Positions 1 through 7,011 of a DNA stretch of 16,427 bases are shown here, piece by piece (the stretch's first letter is position 1; each line of letters begins with the position of its first letter). Source of the stretch: Candidatus Margulisiibacteriota bacterium (GTDB lineage: Bacteria > Margulisbacteria > Marinamargulisbacteria > DT-59); assembly GCA_013215865.1 (NCBI GenBank), contig JABSQL010000027.1, positions 1 to 16,427 on the forward strand, written 5' to 3'. A model generated the notes under the pieces. It was not told the DNA's origin, did not search any database, and saw nothing but the letters and a program-made list of their open reading frames with translations. The translations under genes were made by a program, and so were the position numbers.

Positions 1-658
1 CACTTATGGTAGACTGTGATCCTGTCGCATCATTTTGTAAGCCACCGCCTATAGTGGCGTAAGCATTGCCTGCTGAGTTATTACTGCCACCTGCTACAAC
101 AGACGCTAACCCAGTTGCTTTATTGGAAACACCACCCCCAACAGTAGAAGCACCGCCGGTACCTGCTAAATTAGAATTCCCACCACCTACAAATGATTCT
201 ACTCCTGAGGCTGTGTTTGAAATTCCACCCCCCACGGTTGATTTTAATCCTGTGGCATCATTGTTTAAGCCACCTGCTACTGTGGCATAATCATTTCCTG
301 CTAAACTTTGAAATCCGCCTGCCACAGTAGAATACGCTCCCGTGGCATCACTGTTATAGCCACCTGCAATTGTAGCTCCGGTGTCGCTTGCTATATTAAG
401 CTCACCACCACCTACCGAGGATGCGCTTCCTGAAGCTGTGTTAGCCGCACCACCACTCACAGTAGTAGATAGTGCCGTGGCATCATTGTCTATGCCACCG
501 CCAATTGTGGCATAAGTGCCACCAACACTGTTTATTGAATTATTCACGCCACCTCCTATCGTTGATCTGTATCCTGCGGCTATGTTAGAATTCCCTCCGC
601 CCACGGTTGATTCTGTGCCTGTCGCTGAATTATTGACCCCACCCCCAATCGTGGGATA
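1..658 (-). repeat. Repeat block C: at least 14 head repeats, truncated by window edge
   Basis: Starts at YPTIGGG (Y1383), 497 codons after block B, and contains about 14 complete units before the edge. The DNA at its head (645-697) is close to the heads of blocks B and A, sharing the 14-mer CCAATCGTGGGATA at 645, 2136 and 3618. Unlike A and B, it lacks the preceding DLGST/RWDEIY segment. Confidence 0.8.
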
Positions 659-3600
659 CGTACCCCCAATCGTTCCATTTGCACCTAAATTAATACTGCC
701 AGACACCGTTAACACATATGTTGAATTATTGAACTGAAAGTTCGTATCCCCCGCAATGGTGTTAGTTCCTGTCCAAAACGATACTTGATTCGCAACACCC
801 GATCCGGAGAGAGCACTGATATTAACTGACGCTGCACCCGTACCATCCTGATAATACAGGGCATTATCCGCTGCTGAAACAAACAGCTTTCCATATCCAG
901 AAGTGACTGACGGATTCTCTGATTGCTCATCTAAACTAATCACACCCTCCACCGTTAACTGTTCATTGGGATCATTTGTTCCCAAACCCACCTCAGGGTG
1001 TTGCACAATAAAGTTACGAGATGCTTGTGAGTCAAATGATAAGAATACCATCGGAATAACCGGATGCGGGGTACTAACCCCAAACACAATAGTCTCATCA
1101 TGTAACGCTCGGGCTTGATTACCCATTGCAAAGGAATAATCTCCTGATGCGGCGGACCCCTTTCCCGTTGCAAAGGCATAATCTCCTTTTACGACGTTGC
1201 CGTCTCCACCTGGGATGGTGGAATACGCTCCCGTAGCATTATTGCTATTACCACCACCCACTGTGGCGGAACTTGATCCCGCTGAATTGCTATCACCACC
1301 CGCAATAGTTGATGCGTATCCTGAAGCCGTATTATCATCCCCACCTCCTACTGCTGAATAAGTGTTTGTAGCGGCATTGTCACCCCCACCAGATATGGTA
1401 GTATAATTTGATGAAGCGAAATTGAATGATCCACCGCCTACAGCAGGACTTGCTCCAGCTGCTGTATTATCTCGCCCACCGGCAATAGTGGAAGAGGTTC
1501 CTGAAGCGATATTATCAACTCCACCTGAAATGACGGCATATAGGCCTGACATTGTATTTCTATATCCCCCTCCTATCGTACTATAATCAGCCGCAGCATC
1601 TGAAATATTATTTTCTCGCCCTCCTGAAATAGTTGTACTACCTGCTCCTGATGTAATATTATTCGTATATCCCCCGCCTATAGTGGAATTCGATCCATAG
1701 GTGGTATTCCATCGTCCGCCACTTATAGTAGCGCCTATCGATCCAACTGTATTTTCTTGTCCCCCTCCTACTGTCTTGTACCAATCCGTACCGACAGTGG
1801 CATTTCTACGCCCACCTCCAATTGTGTGATATGAATCTTCAGCAGAGTTATCATACCCGCCCCCGATAGTAGCATGGCTACCCCCGGATCCAGCATTATT
1901 AGAAAATCCACCCCCTACAAAGCTACTACCATAAGCCGTATTTGAATTTCCTCCTGCTACAGTACCCGAACTTGCCAACACCGTATTAGAAAGCCCTCCC
2001 CCAATCGTTGAATACACTGCCAAGGCTGTATTTGATAGTCCACCGCCCACAGTGGCATTTAGTGAAGAAGCGGTATTATCATTTCCACCCCCAACTGTGG
2101 CATAATCGGCATTTGCTGTATTGGATAGTCCACCACCAATCGTGGGATACGTTCCCGCAATCGTTCCATTAGCACCTAGATTTATATTTCCTGAAATCAC
2201 CAACGCATTTCCCACATTATCATATTTTAATACCACTTCAGCAGAACTGCTATCCCCAATATGGATACTTCCTGATGAGACATATATCTCATCCCATCTC
2301 GATGTGGTGCTTCCCAAATCATAGAGCACATCCTGGGCGGGTACGATGTTTCCCGTTACCGTTATATTCGCCGATATTCCCATTGCAAAACTGCTTTCAT
2401 CAAATATGAAGGCCTTATTTCCTGTCACGGACATATCTCCATCGAAATACGTGACTTGTCCCGCTTTTCCATTTCCAACAACACCCTGTGCGGAGGATTC
2501 AGACAGATTCACCGAAGGCACACTCGCCCCTTCTTGATAATATAAATCTCCATTTGCTGCTGAAACAAACAGCTTTCCATAACCCGCATTAGACGTTGGA
2601 TTTTCGGCTTGCTCTTCTAAACTGATAACACCCTCCACCGTTAACTGCTCATTGGGTGCTGCGGTTCCTAATCCTACCAATCCCTGCTGTACTATGAAGC
2701 TATTGATGGTTGTGGAAGTAAAGGCTGTACTCGTGCTATCTCCGAATGCGATGACGCCATCATGATCTGCATCAGAAGCTCTTCCTGCTGCGAGAGAATA
2801 ATCTCCTGCTGCGGTGTTAGACCGTCCGCCTGGGACTGTGGAAGCTGTTCCAGATGCAATATTTGCTGTTCCACCGGATATGGTTCCAAGCGTACTGGTA
2901 ACAGAGTTTAATTGTCCTCCGGCTATGACGGCATAGGAGCTTGCCATTGTATTTTTATATCCCCCTCCTATCGTACTATAATCACCATTAGCGTGTCTTA
3001 TGTTATTGGATACGCCTCCTGCAATAAATGAATTAGTTGCACCTGACCTAACATAATTGTCTCGTCCTCCTACAATAACTGTATAATCGGCAGCGGAGTT
3101 TGTATTTCTTAGCCCTCCCCCTATAAATGAATACCACCCACTTGTGTAATTAGTATCGCCACCACTAATTGTAGACCGGGTTGCCGCCGCAGTATTATAT
3201 TCTCCCCCTCCGATGGTAGTAAACGAAGATAGCGTCGTATTGCGATGTCCCCCGCCAATAAAAGAATACTGTGCTTGCGCTTCATTTCGATGCCCACCTA
3301 CGACTGCAGCATAACTGCTCAACTTGCCAGCTCTATTTAAAGTTCCACCGCCCACAAAGCTATGAGCTGAGTAGGTTATATTATTTTCTCCCCCTCCTAC
3401 GACACCGGTAGTTCCAGCAACATTGCTGTCTCCACCTCCAATAAACGCGTTATTACCTGAAGCGGTGTTATCTTCCCCACCGCCGACAAATGATTCTACG
3501 CCTGAGGCTGTGTTATCAAGTCCACCTCCCACAGTGGCATTCAGTGAAGAAGCCGTATTATCTTGCCCACCTCCCACAGTGGCATAGTTACCATTTGCTG

Positions 3601-4804
3601 TATTCTTTAACCCTCCTCCAATCGTGGGATAGGCACCCGAAATAGTCCCATTTCCACCTAAATTAATACTGCCTGACACCTCAAGCCCATTTGTCACATT
3701 ATCATATTTCAATATCACTTCATTTGTTAAACTATCCCCAAGGTGGATACTTCCCGATGTCACATAGATTTCATCCCATCTAAGTGATGTACTACCCAGA
3801 TCAAAGAGGGCATCTTGGGCAGGTACGATGTTTCCGGTTACTGTTACGTTTGCAGATATGCCCATCACTGATGTACCGCTATTGTATATCATTCCAGGCC
3901 CACCACTTAATGTTGATGATCCCGTCCAAAACGTGACTTGATTATCTACGCCTGTCCCCGTTGTTCCTGCCCCTGCCAAATTGATATCAATGGAGGGCTC
4001 CCAGGTACTTAAGGCTGCATTGTATTTTAATATTTTTCCGCCTGCTAACGCATTGTCTGTGACTCTTTTTCCCAATATCCCTCTGACATTTGGACTCGGA
4101 TAGGTCCCACTTAAATCGCCCCCTGCTGGTGTGCCAAATATGACATTATATGTTGCCGATATCAAGTTAATATCTTCGGAGGGTTCCCAGGTACTTAAGT
4201 CTGCATTGAATTTCAATACGTTTCCGCCTGATAACGCGTTATCTGTGACACTTTTTCCCAATATTCCACTCACATTCGGGCTGGGATAGGTACCACTTAG
4301 ATCACCTTCTGCGGCTGTTCCGACACTAAGATTATCGGCTGATGATAACCCAGCCCCTGTTATAACTGTCCCATTGGTAAACTCCAGTTCTGCAAATTTA
4401 CCCACGATATTTTCCGCACTCACTTCATTTGCCACACCTGCGACCACACTATAGGGCACAGACCGAATGGGAATAAATATCTCATCCCCTTGTCCCACCA
4501 CCGTAAGCCCAAATCGGGGATTCTCAATACCATTAAGATCTTCAATAGTTAATGATGTAATATTTCCCAAATCAATGTTAATCGATCCTTGCACAAATAA
4601 TACATCTGAGTGTATCTCTGTCCATACCGCATCCTCAGAATCACCTGGATATATCCCCAACCGCACTTCATGCCGGTCTTCTATGAGTCCAGAGGTTGAA
4701 TTTGAAAACGTTCCTTGAAATACCAAGAGAAGTGGGGCTTCAGCACTTAGTACCGTACTGAAAACCCCGATGAAAATGAACATTGCGATAAATCGCTTAA
4801 CCAT
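1..4804 (-). CDS. Giant modular repeat surface protein (YadA-head-like GGxxN repeats), C-terminus outside window
   Basis: The reading frame starts with ATG at 4804 and stays open to the window edge, giving 1601 codons without a stop. A Shine-Dalgarno AAGGAG lies 8 nt upstream. Residues 1-21 form a signal peptide (MVKRF, hydrophobic core, LSAEA). An N-terminal domain follows to about 135 and ends in a VPYSVVAG motif (P117), of the kind seen in many large bacterial surface proteins. Two GDLSGTYPSPN units begin at G167 and G229. Then come three modules whose heads begin with YPTIGGG at Y392, Y886 and Y1383, each followed by 15-residue repeats of the form STIGGGxxNTASGxY. Modules A and B are preceded by a VPAQDxLxDLGSTxxRWDEIY segment typical of phage tail-fibre-like proteins. 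After each of their repeat blocks comes a GLGTxxPNEQLTVEG / GYGKLFVSAA connector. The repeats resemble Hep_Hag/YadA-head beta-roll proteins, so an adhesin or surface fibre is likely. The anchor or secretion domain lies outside the window. Confidence 0.85.
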   Translation of the reverse strand, partial: MVKRFIAMFIFIGVFSTVLSAEAPLLLVFQGTFSNSTSGLIEDRHEVRLGIYPGDSEDAVWTEIHSDVLFVQGSINIDLGNITSLTIEDLNGIENPRFGLTVVGQGDEIFIPIRSVPYSVVAGVANEVSAENIVGKFAELEFTNGTVITGAGLSSADNLSVGTAAEGDLSGTYPSPNVSGILGKSVTDNALSGGNVLKFNADLSTWEPSEDINLISATYNVIFGTPAGGDLSGTYPSPNVRGILGKRVTDNALAGGKILKYNAALSTWEPSIDINLAGAGTTGTGVDNQVTFWTGSSTLSGGPGMIYNSGTSVMGISANVTVTGNIVPAQDALFDLGSTSLRWDEIYVTSGSIHLGDSLTNEVILKYDNVTNGLEVSGSINLGGNGTISGAYPTIGGGLKNTANGNYATVGGGQDNTASSLNATVGGGLDNTASGVESFVGGGEDNTASGNNAFIGGGDSNVAGTTGVVGGGENNITYSAHSFVGGGTLNRAGKLSSYAAVVGGHRNEAQAQYSFIGGGHRNTTLSSFTTIGGGEYNTAAATRSTISGGDTNYTSGWYSFIGGGLRNTNSAADYTVIVGGRDNYVRSGATNSFIAGGVSNNIRHANGDYSTIGGGYKNTMASSYAVIAGGQLNSVTSTLGTISGGTANIASGTASTVPGGRSNTAAGDYSLAAGRASDADHDGVIAFGDSTSTAFTSTTINSFIVQQGLVGLGTAAPNEQLTVEGVISLEEQAENPTSNAGYGKLFVSAANGDLYYQEGASVPSVNLSESSAQGVVGNGKAGQVTYFDGDMSVTGNKAFIFDESSFAMGISANITVTGNIVPAQDVLYDLGSTTSRWDEIYVSSGSIHIGDSSSAEVVLKYDNVGNALVISGNINLGANGTIAGTYPTIGGGLSNTANADYATVGGGNDNTASSLNATVGGGLSNTALAVYSTIGGGLSNTVLASSGTVAGGNSNTAYGSSFVGGGFSNNAGSGGSHATIGGGYDNSAEDSYHTIGGGRRNATVGTDWYKTVGGGQENTVGSIGATISGGRWNTTYGSNSTIGGGYTNNITSGAGSTTISGGRENNISDAAADYSTIGGGYRNTMSGLYAVISGGVDNIASGTSSTIAGGRDNTAAGASPAVGGGSFNFASSNYTTISGGGDNAATNTYSAVGGGDDNTASGYASTIAGGDSNSAGSSSATVGGGNSNNATGAYSTIPGGDGNVVKGDYAFATGKGSAASGDYSFAMGNQARALHDETIVFGVSTPHPVIPMVFLSFDSQASRNFIVQHPEVGLGTNDPNEQLTVEGVISLDEQSENPSVTSGYGKLFVSAADNALYYQDGTGAASVNISALSGSGVANQVSFWTGTNTIAGDTNFQFNNSTYVLTVSGSINLGANGTIGGTYPTIGGGVNNSATGTESTVGGGNSNIAAGYRSTIGGGVNNSINSVGGTYATIGGGIDNDATALSTTVSGGAANTASGSASSVGGGELNIASDTGATIAGGYNSDATGAYSTVAGGFQSLAGNDYATVAGGLNNDATGLKSTVGGGISNTASGVESFVGGGNSNLAGTGGASTVGGGVSNKATGLASVVAGGSNNSAGNAYATIGGGLQNDATGSQSTIS
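1100..2149 (-). repeat. Repeat block B: about 21 head repeats
   Basis: The same architecture as block A, starting at Y886 and carrying about 21 units. The end cap is longer, with two successive GDY(A/S)FA(T/M)G units, then HDETIVFG. The head of this block is 494 codons downstream of the head of block A. The larger unit number shows that repeat number varies between modules. Confidence 0.85.
2770..3631 (-). repeat. Repeat block A: about 18 head repeats
   Basis: Starting at YPTIGGG (Y392) I count about 18 units of roughly 15 residues (45 bp), each with a (T/F/V)(I/V)(G/S/A)GGxxN core followed by TASG or a variant. A few units carry short insertions. The block ends in a GDYSLAAGRASD-type capping sequence, then HDGVIAFGD. 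The units diverge at DNA level while the GG and N positions are kept. This is what selection on a beta-roll fold would give. Confidence 0.85.
3992..4306 (-). repeat. Two GDLSGTYPSPN units in the giant surface protein
   Basis: Two 43-residue units, at 4178-4306 and 3992-4120, share GDLSGTYPSPNV, GILGK, VTDNAL, GG, LK, N and LSTWEPS. They repeat at 186 bp (62 codons). Such GDLSGTYPNP units occur in exported repeat proteins and phage-fibre-like proteins of many phyla. They sit between the N-terminal domain and the first beta-roll module. Confidence 0.8.
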
Positions 4805-4812
4805 CCCACACA

Positions 4813-4818
4813 CTCCTT
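4813..4818 (-). promoter_or_regulatory. Shine-Dalgarno site of the giant surface gene
   Basis: AAGGAG on the minus strand with an 8-nt spacer to the ATG at 4804. It fixes the start and places a signal peptide directly at the N-terminus. In the 125 bp between this gene and the upstream one I see only AT-rich candidate -10 boxes (such as TATTAT at 4851-4846) without a convincing -35. Confidence 0.8.
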
Positions 4819-4929
4819 CTTACATTTAAGACTAGGTTCCTTCCCATAATAGATAGTTATACCACCCATTTTTATATCTGAAACATTTTGGATTTTAATT
4901 GAGCCTACAGCTTGTAAAATAGTGATGGT

Positions 4930-5547
4930 TTATGGAACGATCGCCATCTTACCTTTACCCAATACCTCGCCGTTATAGATAATAAGATAAAAATAAACAC
5001 CAGCTGATAACTCGTACCCATCTAAGGTGACTGAATCTAAGGTTAGACGGTTATACCCTATACTTCCCCCAGGTGTACCGGCCGGAAAATATCCATGAAA
5101 AATTTTATGTGCCTACATATTGTATATATGTATCTCAATATCCATATGATTGGATAACCGATACCCAATATCCCCGCCTTCTCTTTGCTTGAAGGGGTTG
5201 GGGTATACCAAGGCTTCGCCTATAATTTTATTCTCAACAATGATCACGGGTGACTGGTTATTCACCAACTGCAACGTTGAATTGCCCAAGGTATGGGGAG
5301 ACAATATTCCAAACCGTGCAAATAGAGTGACCAAATTTCCTGTGCCATCTTGGTTATTAATGGCCCCTGTCTTTAAATTCGCTTTTCGATAGGTATATGA
5401 AATCCCCTCATTATTGGGGATATCTGTAATTTGTGAATAGAAATTGATCAGGGTTTGGTTATCATACTGCTTCACCACAATGGATGAATACACAGACGAC
5501 CCCAAAAATATAAACCCAAAAATACATAGATATATCACATACCGCAT
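4930..5547 (-). pseudogene. Exported protein with FlgD/type IX-like C-terminal sorting domain, interrupted by in-frame TAG
   Basis: The frame opens with ATG at 5547 and runs 144 codons to a TAG at 5115-5113. It then continues in the same frame for 60 more codons to TAA at 4932-4930. Residues 1-22 are a signal peptide (MRYVIYLCIFGFIFLG...). The body, about 25-105, is unrecognised. From residue 113 there is a VYPNPF motif, then GYRLSNHMDIEIHIYNM immediately before the TAG. After the TAG the frame encodes AHKIF, PAGTPGG, GYN, an AGVYFYLI strand and GKGKMAIVP. That is how FlgD-Ig/type IX-like C-terminal domains end (G.GYN...L..GVYFY...G...GKMAIV). The stop therefore cuts one domain in two. Possible explanations are a recent nonsense mutation, amber read-through or suppression, or a sequencing error. 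Read-through would give a 205-residue product. Confidence 0.75.
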
Positions 5548-5593
5548 ACACGTATATACCCAGAATTGGCTATATTAAAACATAATGGCCTAT

Positions 5594-5857
5594 CTAGTTT
5601 ATTAAAATGGAAATGACGATTTTTTGGATAATGCTCAATGCCAAGAACGCAAAGATCGGTGCTAAATCAATCCCAATCTTCCAACTTGGAACCAAATTCT
5701 GAAAGGGCCGTAACATGGGCTCTGTTATCCGATACAATAAAGAAATCAACGGATGATTCGGATTATGGGGCACCCAAGACAAGATGACCCTGATAAATAA
5801 TGCCATATATAACACCTTAAATATTAAATTGATCATGACGATGATTTGATAGTTCAT
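5594..5857 (-). CDS. yggT: YggT family membrane protein
   Basis: An 87-residue integral membrane protein with two hydrophobic segments (about 5-30 and 62-85). Between them lies the family hallmark RVILSWVPHNPNHPL, followed by ITEPMLRPFQNLVP. The YggT family is widespread and is implicated in membrane or division-related and osmotic functions. In many genomes it sits beside proC, as it does here. The ATG overlaps the proC stop by one base (TAATG), and AAGGAG lies 7 nt upstream, so it should be translated together with proC. It is the last gene of the lemA-like/proC/yggT operon. No clear terminator follows. Confidence 0.92.
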   Translation of the reverse strand: MNYQIIVMINLIFKVLYMALFIRVILSWVPHNPNHPLISLLYRITEPMLRPFQNLVPSWKIGIDLAPIFAFLALSIIQKIVISILIN

Positions 5858-6660
5858 TATGACGCTCCTTTTGATAACGCTTTCGCCCGGTTTACCGCAC
5901 TTAGAATAACACTTTGTATGTCTGCATCCAATGACGATGCATCAAAGGCATCAAATCCTGCCTCTGTCGTCCCTTTTGGACTGGTAATTGCTGCCATCAG
6001 TTCTTTGGGGTCTTCTTTTAACAATAACTTTCCTGTCCCCACCATGGTTTGTGAAATACACTGTAAACTTTGCGCATATGTTAACCCTAGCTTTTCTCCC
6101 ACTTGCGCAATATCATGGGCAATTCGGGCCAAAAACCCCGGTCCACTTCCACTGATACCGGTTACGATATCTAAGACCTTTTCTTCCACCTCAATCATCT
6201 GCCCAACAGACGAAAACAGCGCTTCACCTATTTGTTTGTTGTCTGAAGTAACCGTCTCAGAAAAAGTGAGTGCTGACATCGACTCTTGAATCACCGCACC
6301 CATATTGGGCATCACTCTCATGATCTGAATCTCTTGACCCAGCATTCTTTGATAGGTGTCTATCGTCGTTCCTGCAAGTATTGATATCCAAAAAGGGTTG
6401 TTAGTTTGATATTTTTTGACTTCCAACAACAGGTCTTGGATATTTTGGGGCTTTACACATACCATTATCACCTGAGACTTTTCACACAATTCCTGTAATG
6501 ATATAGAAAAGAAACCATATTCTTGTTGGGCATACTGAACTCTATTTGGGTCTTTTTCGTAAATACACACACCTTTAGCGTTTACCCATTCTGTTTTTAG
6601 AAAACCGGTTAGAAGCCCCTTTGCCATTTTTCCAAACCCAATAATACCCAGGTTGATCAT
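5857..6660 (-). CDS. proC: Pyrroline-5-carboxylate reductase
   Basis: A cytosolic enzyme reducing 1-pyrroline-5-carboxylate to L-proline with NAD(P)H, the last step of proline synthesis. The 267 residues match the usual length. The N-terminal Rossmann motif is GIIGFGKMAKGL (5-16). CVKPQ (68-72) and MRVMPNMG (114-121) are the family's VKP and MPN motifs. The C-terminal dimer and substrate region has SGSGP (170-174) and TSPKGTTEAGF (226-236). The usual form of the last motif is TSPGGTT, so the Gly to Lys change is a small oddity. A GGGAGG Shine-Dalgarno lies 8 nt upstream of the ATG. One base separates the gene from the stop of the upstream small membrane protein gene, so the two are co-transcribed. 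Confidence 0.95.
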   Translation of the reverse strand: MINLGIIGFGKMAKGLLTGFLKTEWVNAKGVCIYEKDPNRVQYAQQEYGFFSISLQELCEKSQVIMVCVKPQNIQDLLLEVKKYQTNNPFWISILAGTTIDTYQRMLGQEIQIMRVMPNMGAVIQESMSALTFSETVTSDNKQIGEALFSSVGQMIEVEEKVLDIVTGISGSGPGFLARIAHDIAQVGEKLGLTYAQSLQCISQTMVGTGKLLLKEDPKELMAAITSPKGTTEAGFDAFDASSLDADIQSVILSAVNRAKALSKGAS

Positions 6661-6661
6661 C

Positions 6662-6970
6662 TTATGAGCCTCCCACTAGAATGAATTTTTCCTTTTTTGA
6701 CAATGGAAAAATGACCTTCAAAACCCGCAAAGAATGAGAATCCACCATTTGGTTATATGCCTGAATATGGGCGTTAAAATATATCATATGTTCTCTCAAT
6801 TTGTTATTTGAGGAGTGATTCAACTGACTCTCTACCAACTTCCAAGACACCGCAATACAGGTATCCAATGTTCGAATATGGTTGCGGGTGGATTGGATCC
6901 AAAAGCCAATGGCAAGTAGAATCATGACGGTCCCAGTGAATAGGTGTTGTTTTACATTTTTAGCGATCAT
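6662..6970 (-). CDS. Small single-pass membrane protein, possibly a minimal LemA-like protein
   Basis: 102 residues with one membrane segment near the N-terminus (about 9-26, LFTGTVMILLAIGFWIQ). The stretch after it, HIRTLDTCIAVSWKLVESQL, resembles the first LemA helix (YN.LV.LR..VDEAWSQIDVQL). The end, AYNQMVDSHSL followed by IFPLSKKEKF, resembles the LemA C-terminal helix (ARR.YN..V..YN..I..FP). The roughly 80 residues that normally lie between these in LemA are absent. The LemA relationship is my inference and could be chance similarity of helices. The gene heads the proC/yggT operon and diverges from tsaD across 41 bp. Confidence 0.6.
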   Translation of the reverse strand: MIAKNVKQHLFTGTVMILLAIGFWIQSTRNHIRTLDTCIAVSWKLVESQLNHSSNNKLREHMIYFNAHIQAYNQMVDSHSLRVLKVIFPLSKKEKFILVGGS

Positions 6971-6978
6971 TTCCCCGT

Positions 6979-6984
6979 ATTATA
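6979..6984 (-). promoter_or_regulatory. -10 box TATAAT of the lemA-like/proC/yggT operon
   Basis: A perfect TATAAT reads on the minus strand at 6984-6979. Only 8 nt separate it from the ATG at 6970, so initiation about 7 nt downstream would give an mRNA with almost no leader. No good -35 hexamer is seen at the expected distance. A GGGAGG just upstream of the box is too far from the ATG to act as a Shine-Dalgarno. Confidence 0.55.
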
Positions 6985-6994
6985 CCCTCCCACA

Positions 6995-7003
6995 TGATAT
7001 AAT
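6995..7003 (+). promoter_or_regulatory. Extended -10 promoter of tsaD-rpoN
   Basis: TGATATAAT is a perfect extended -10 (TGnTATAAT), which commonly works without a strong -35. The expected start site is at about 7010, two bases before the tsaD ATG at 7012, so the transcript would be leaderless. No Shine-Dalgarno sequence precedes the ATG, which agrees. Confidence 0.65.
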
Positions 7004-7011
7004 GCACCATA

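Noticed and set aside
66..2537. Short proline-rich plus-strand frames opposite the giant surface gene
   Set aside because: They are complements of the Gly-Gly-Gly and Asn-Thr-Ala repeat codons; no ribosome binding sites, and the long minus-strand frame with signal peptide and repeats explains the sequence.
1..3631. CRISPR-like regular 45-bp periodicity
   Set aside because: The units are translated repeats with varying DNA and a conserved protein pattern; there is no constant direct repeat with unique spacers and no cas gene.
4890..4929. Terminator hairpin after the sorting-domain gene
   Set aside because: An ATTTTA...TAAAAT inverted repeat with a three-base inner AGC/GCT pairing exists, but the stem is interrupted, weak and not followed by a clear T-run.
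5113..5115. Genome-wide reassignment of TAG as a sense codon
   Set aside because: rpoN ends at a TAG just after its RpoN box, where the family normally ends, so TAG is used as a stop.
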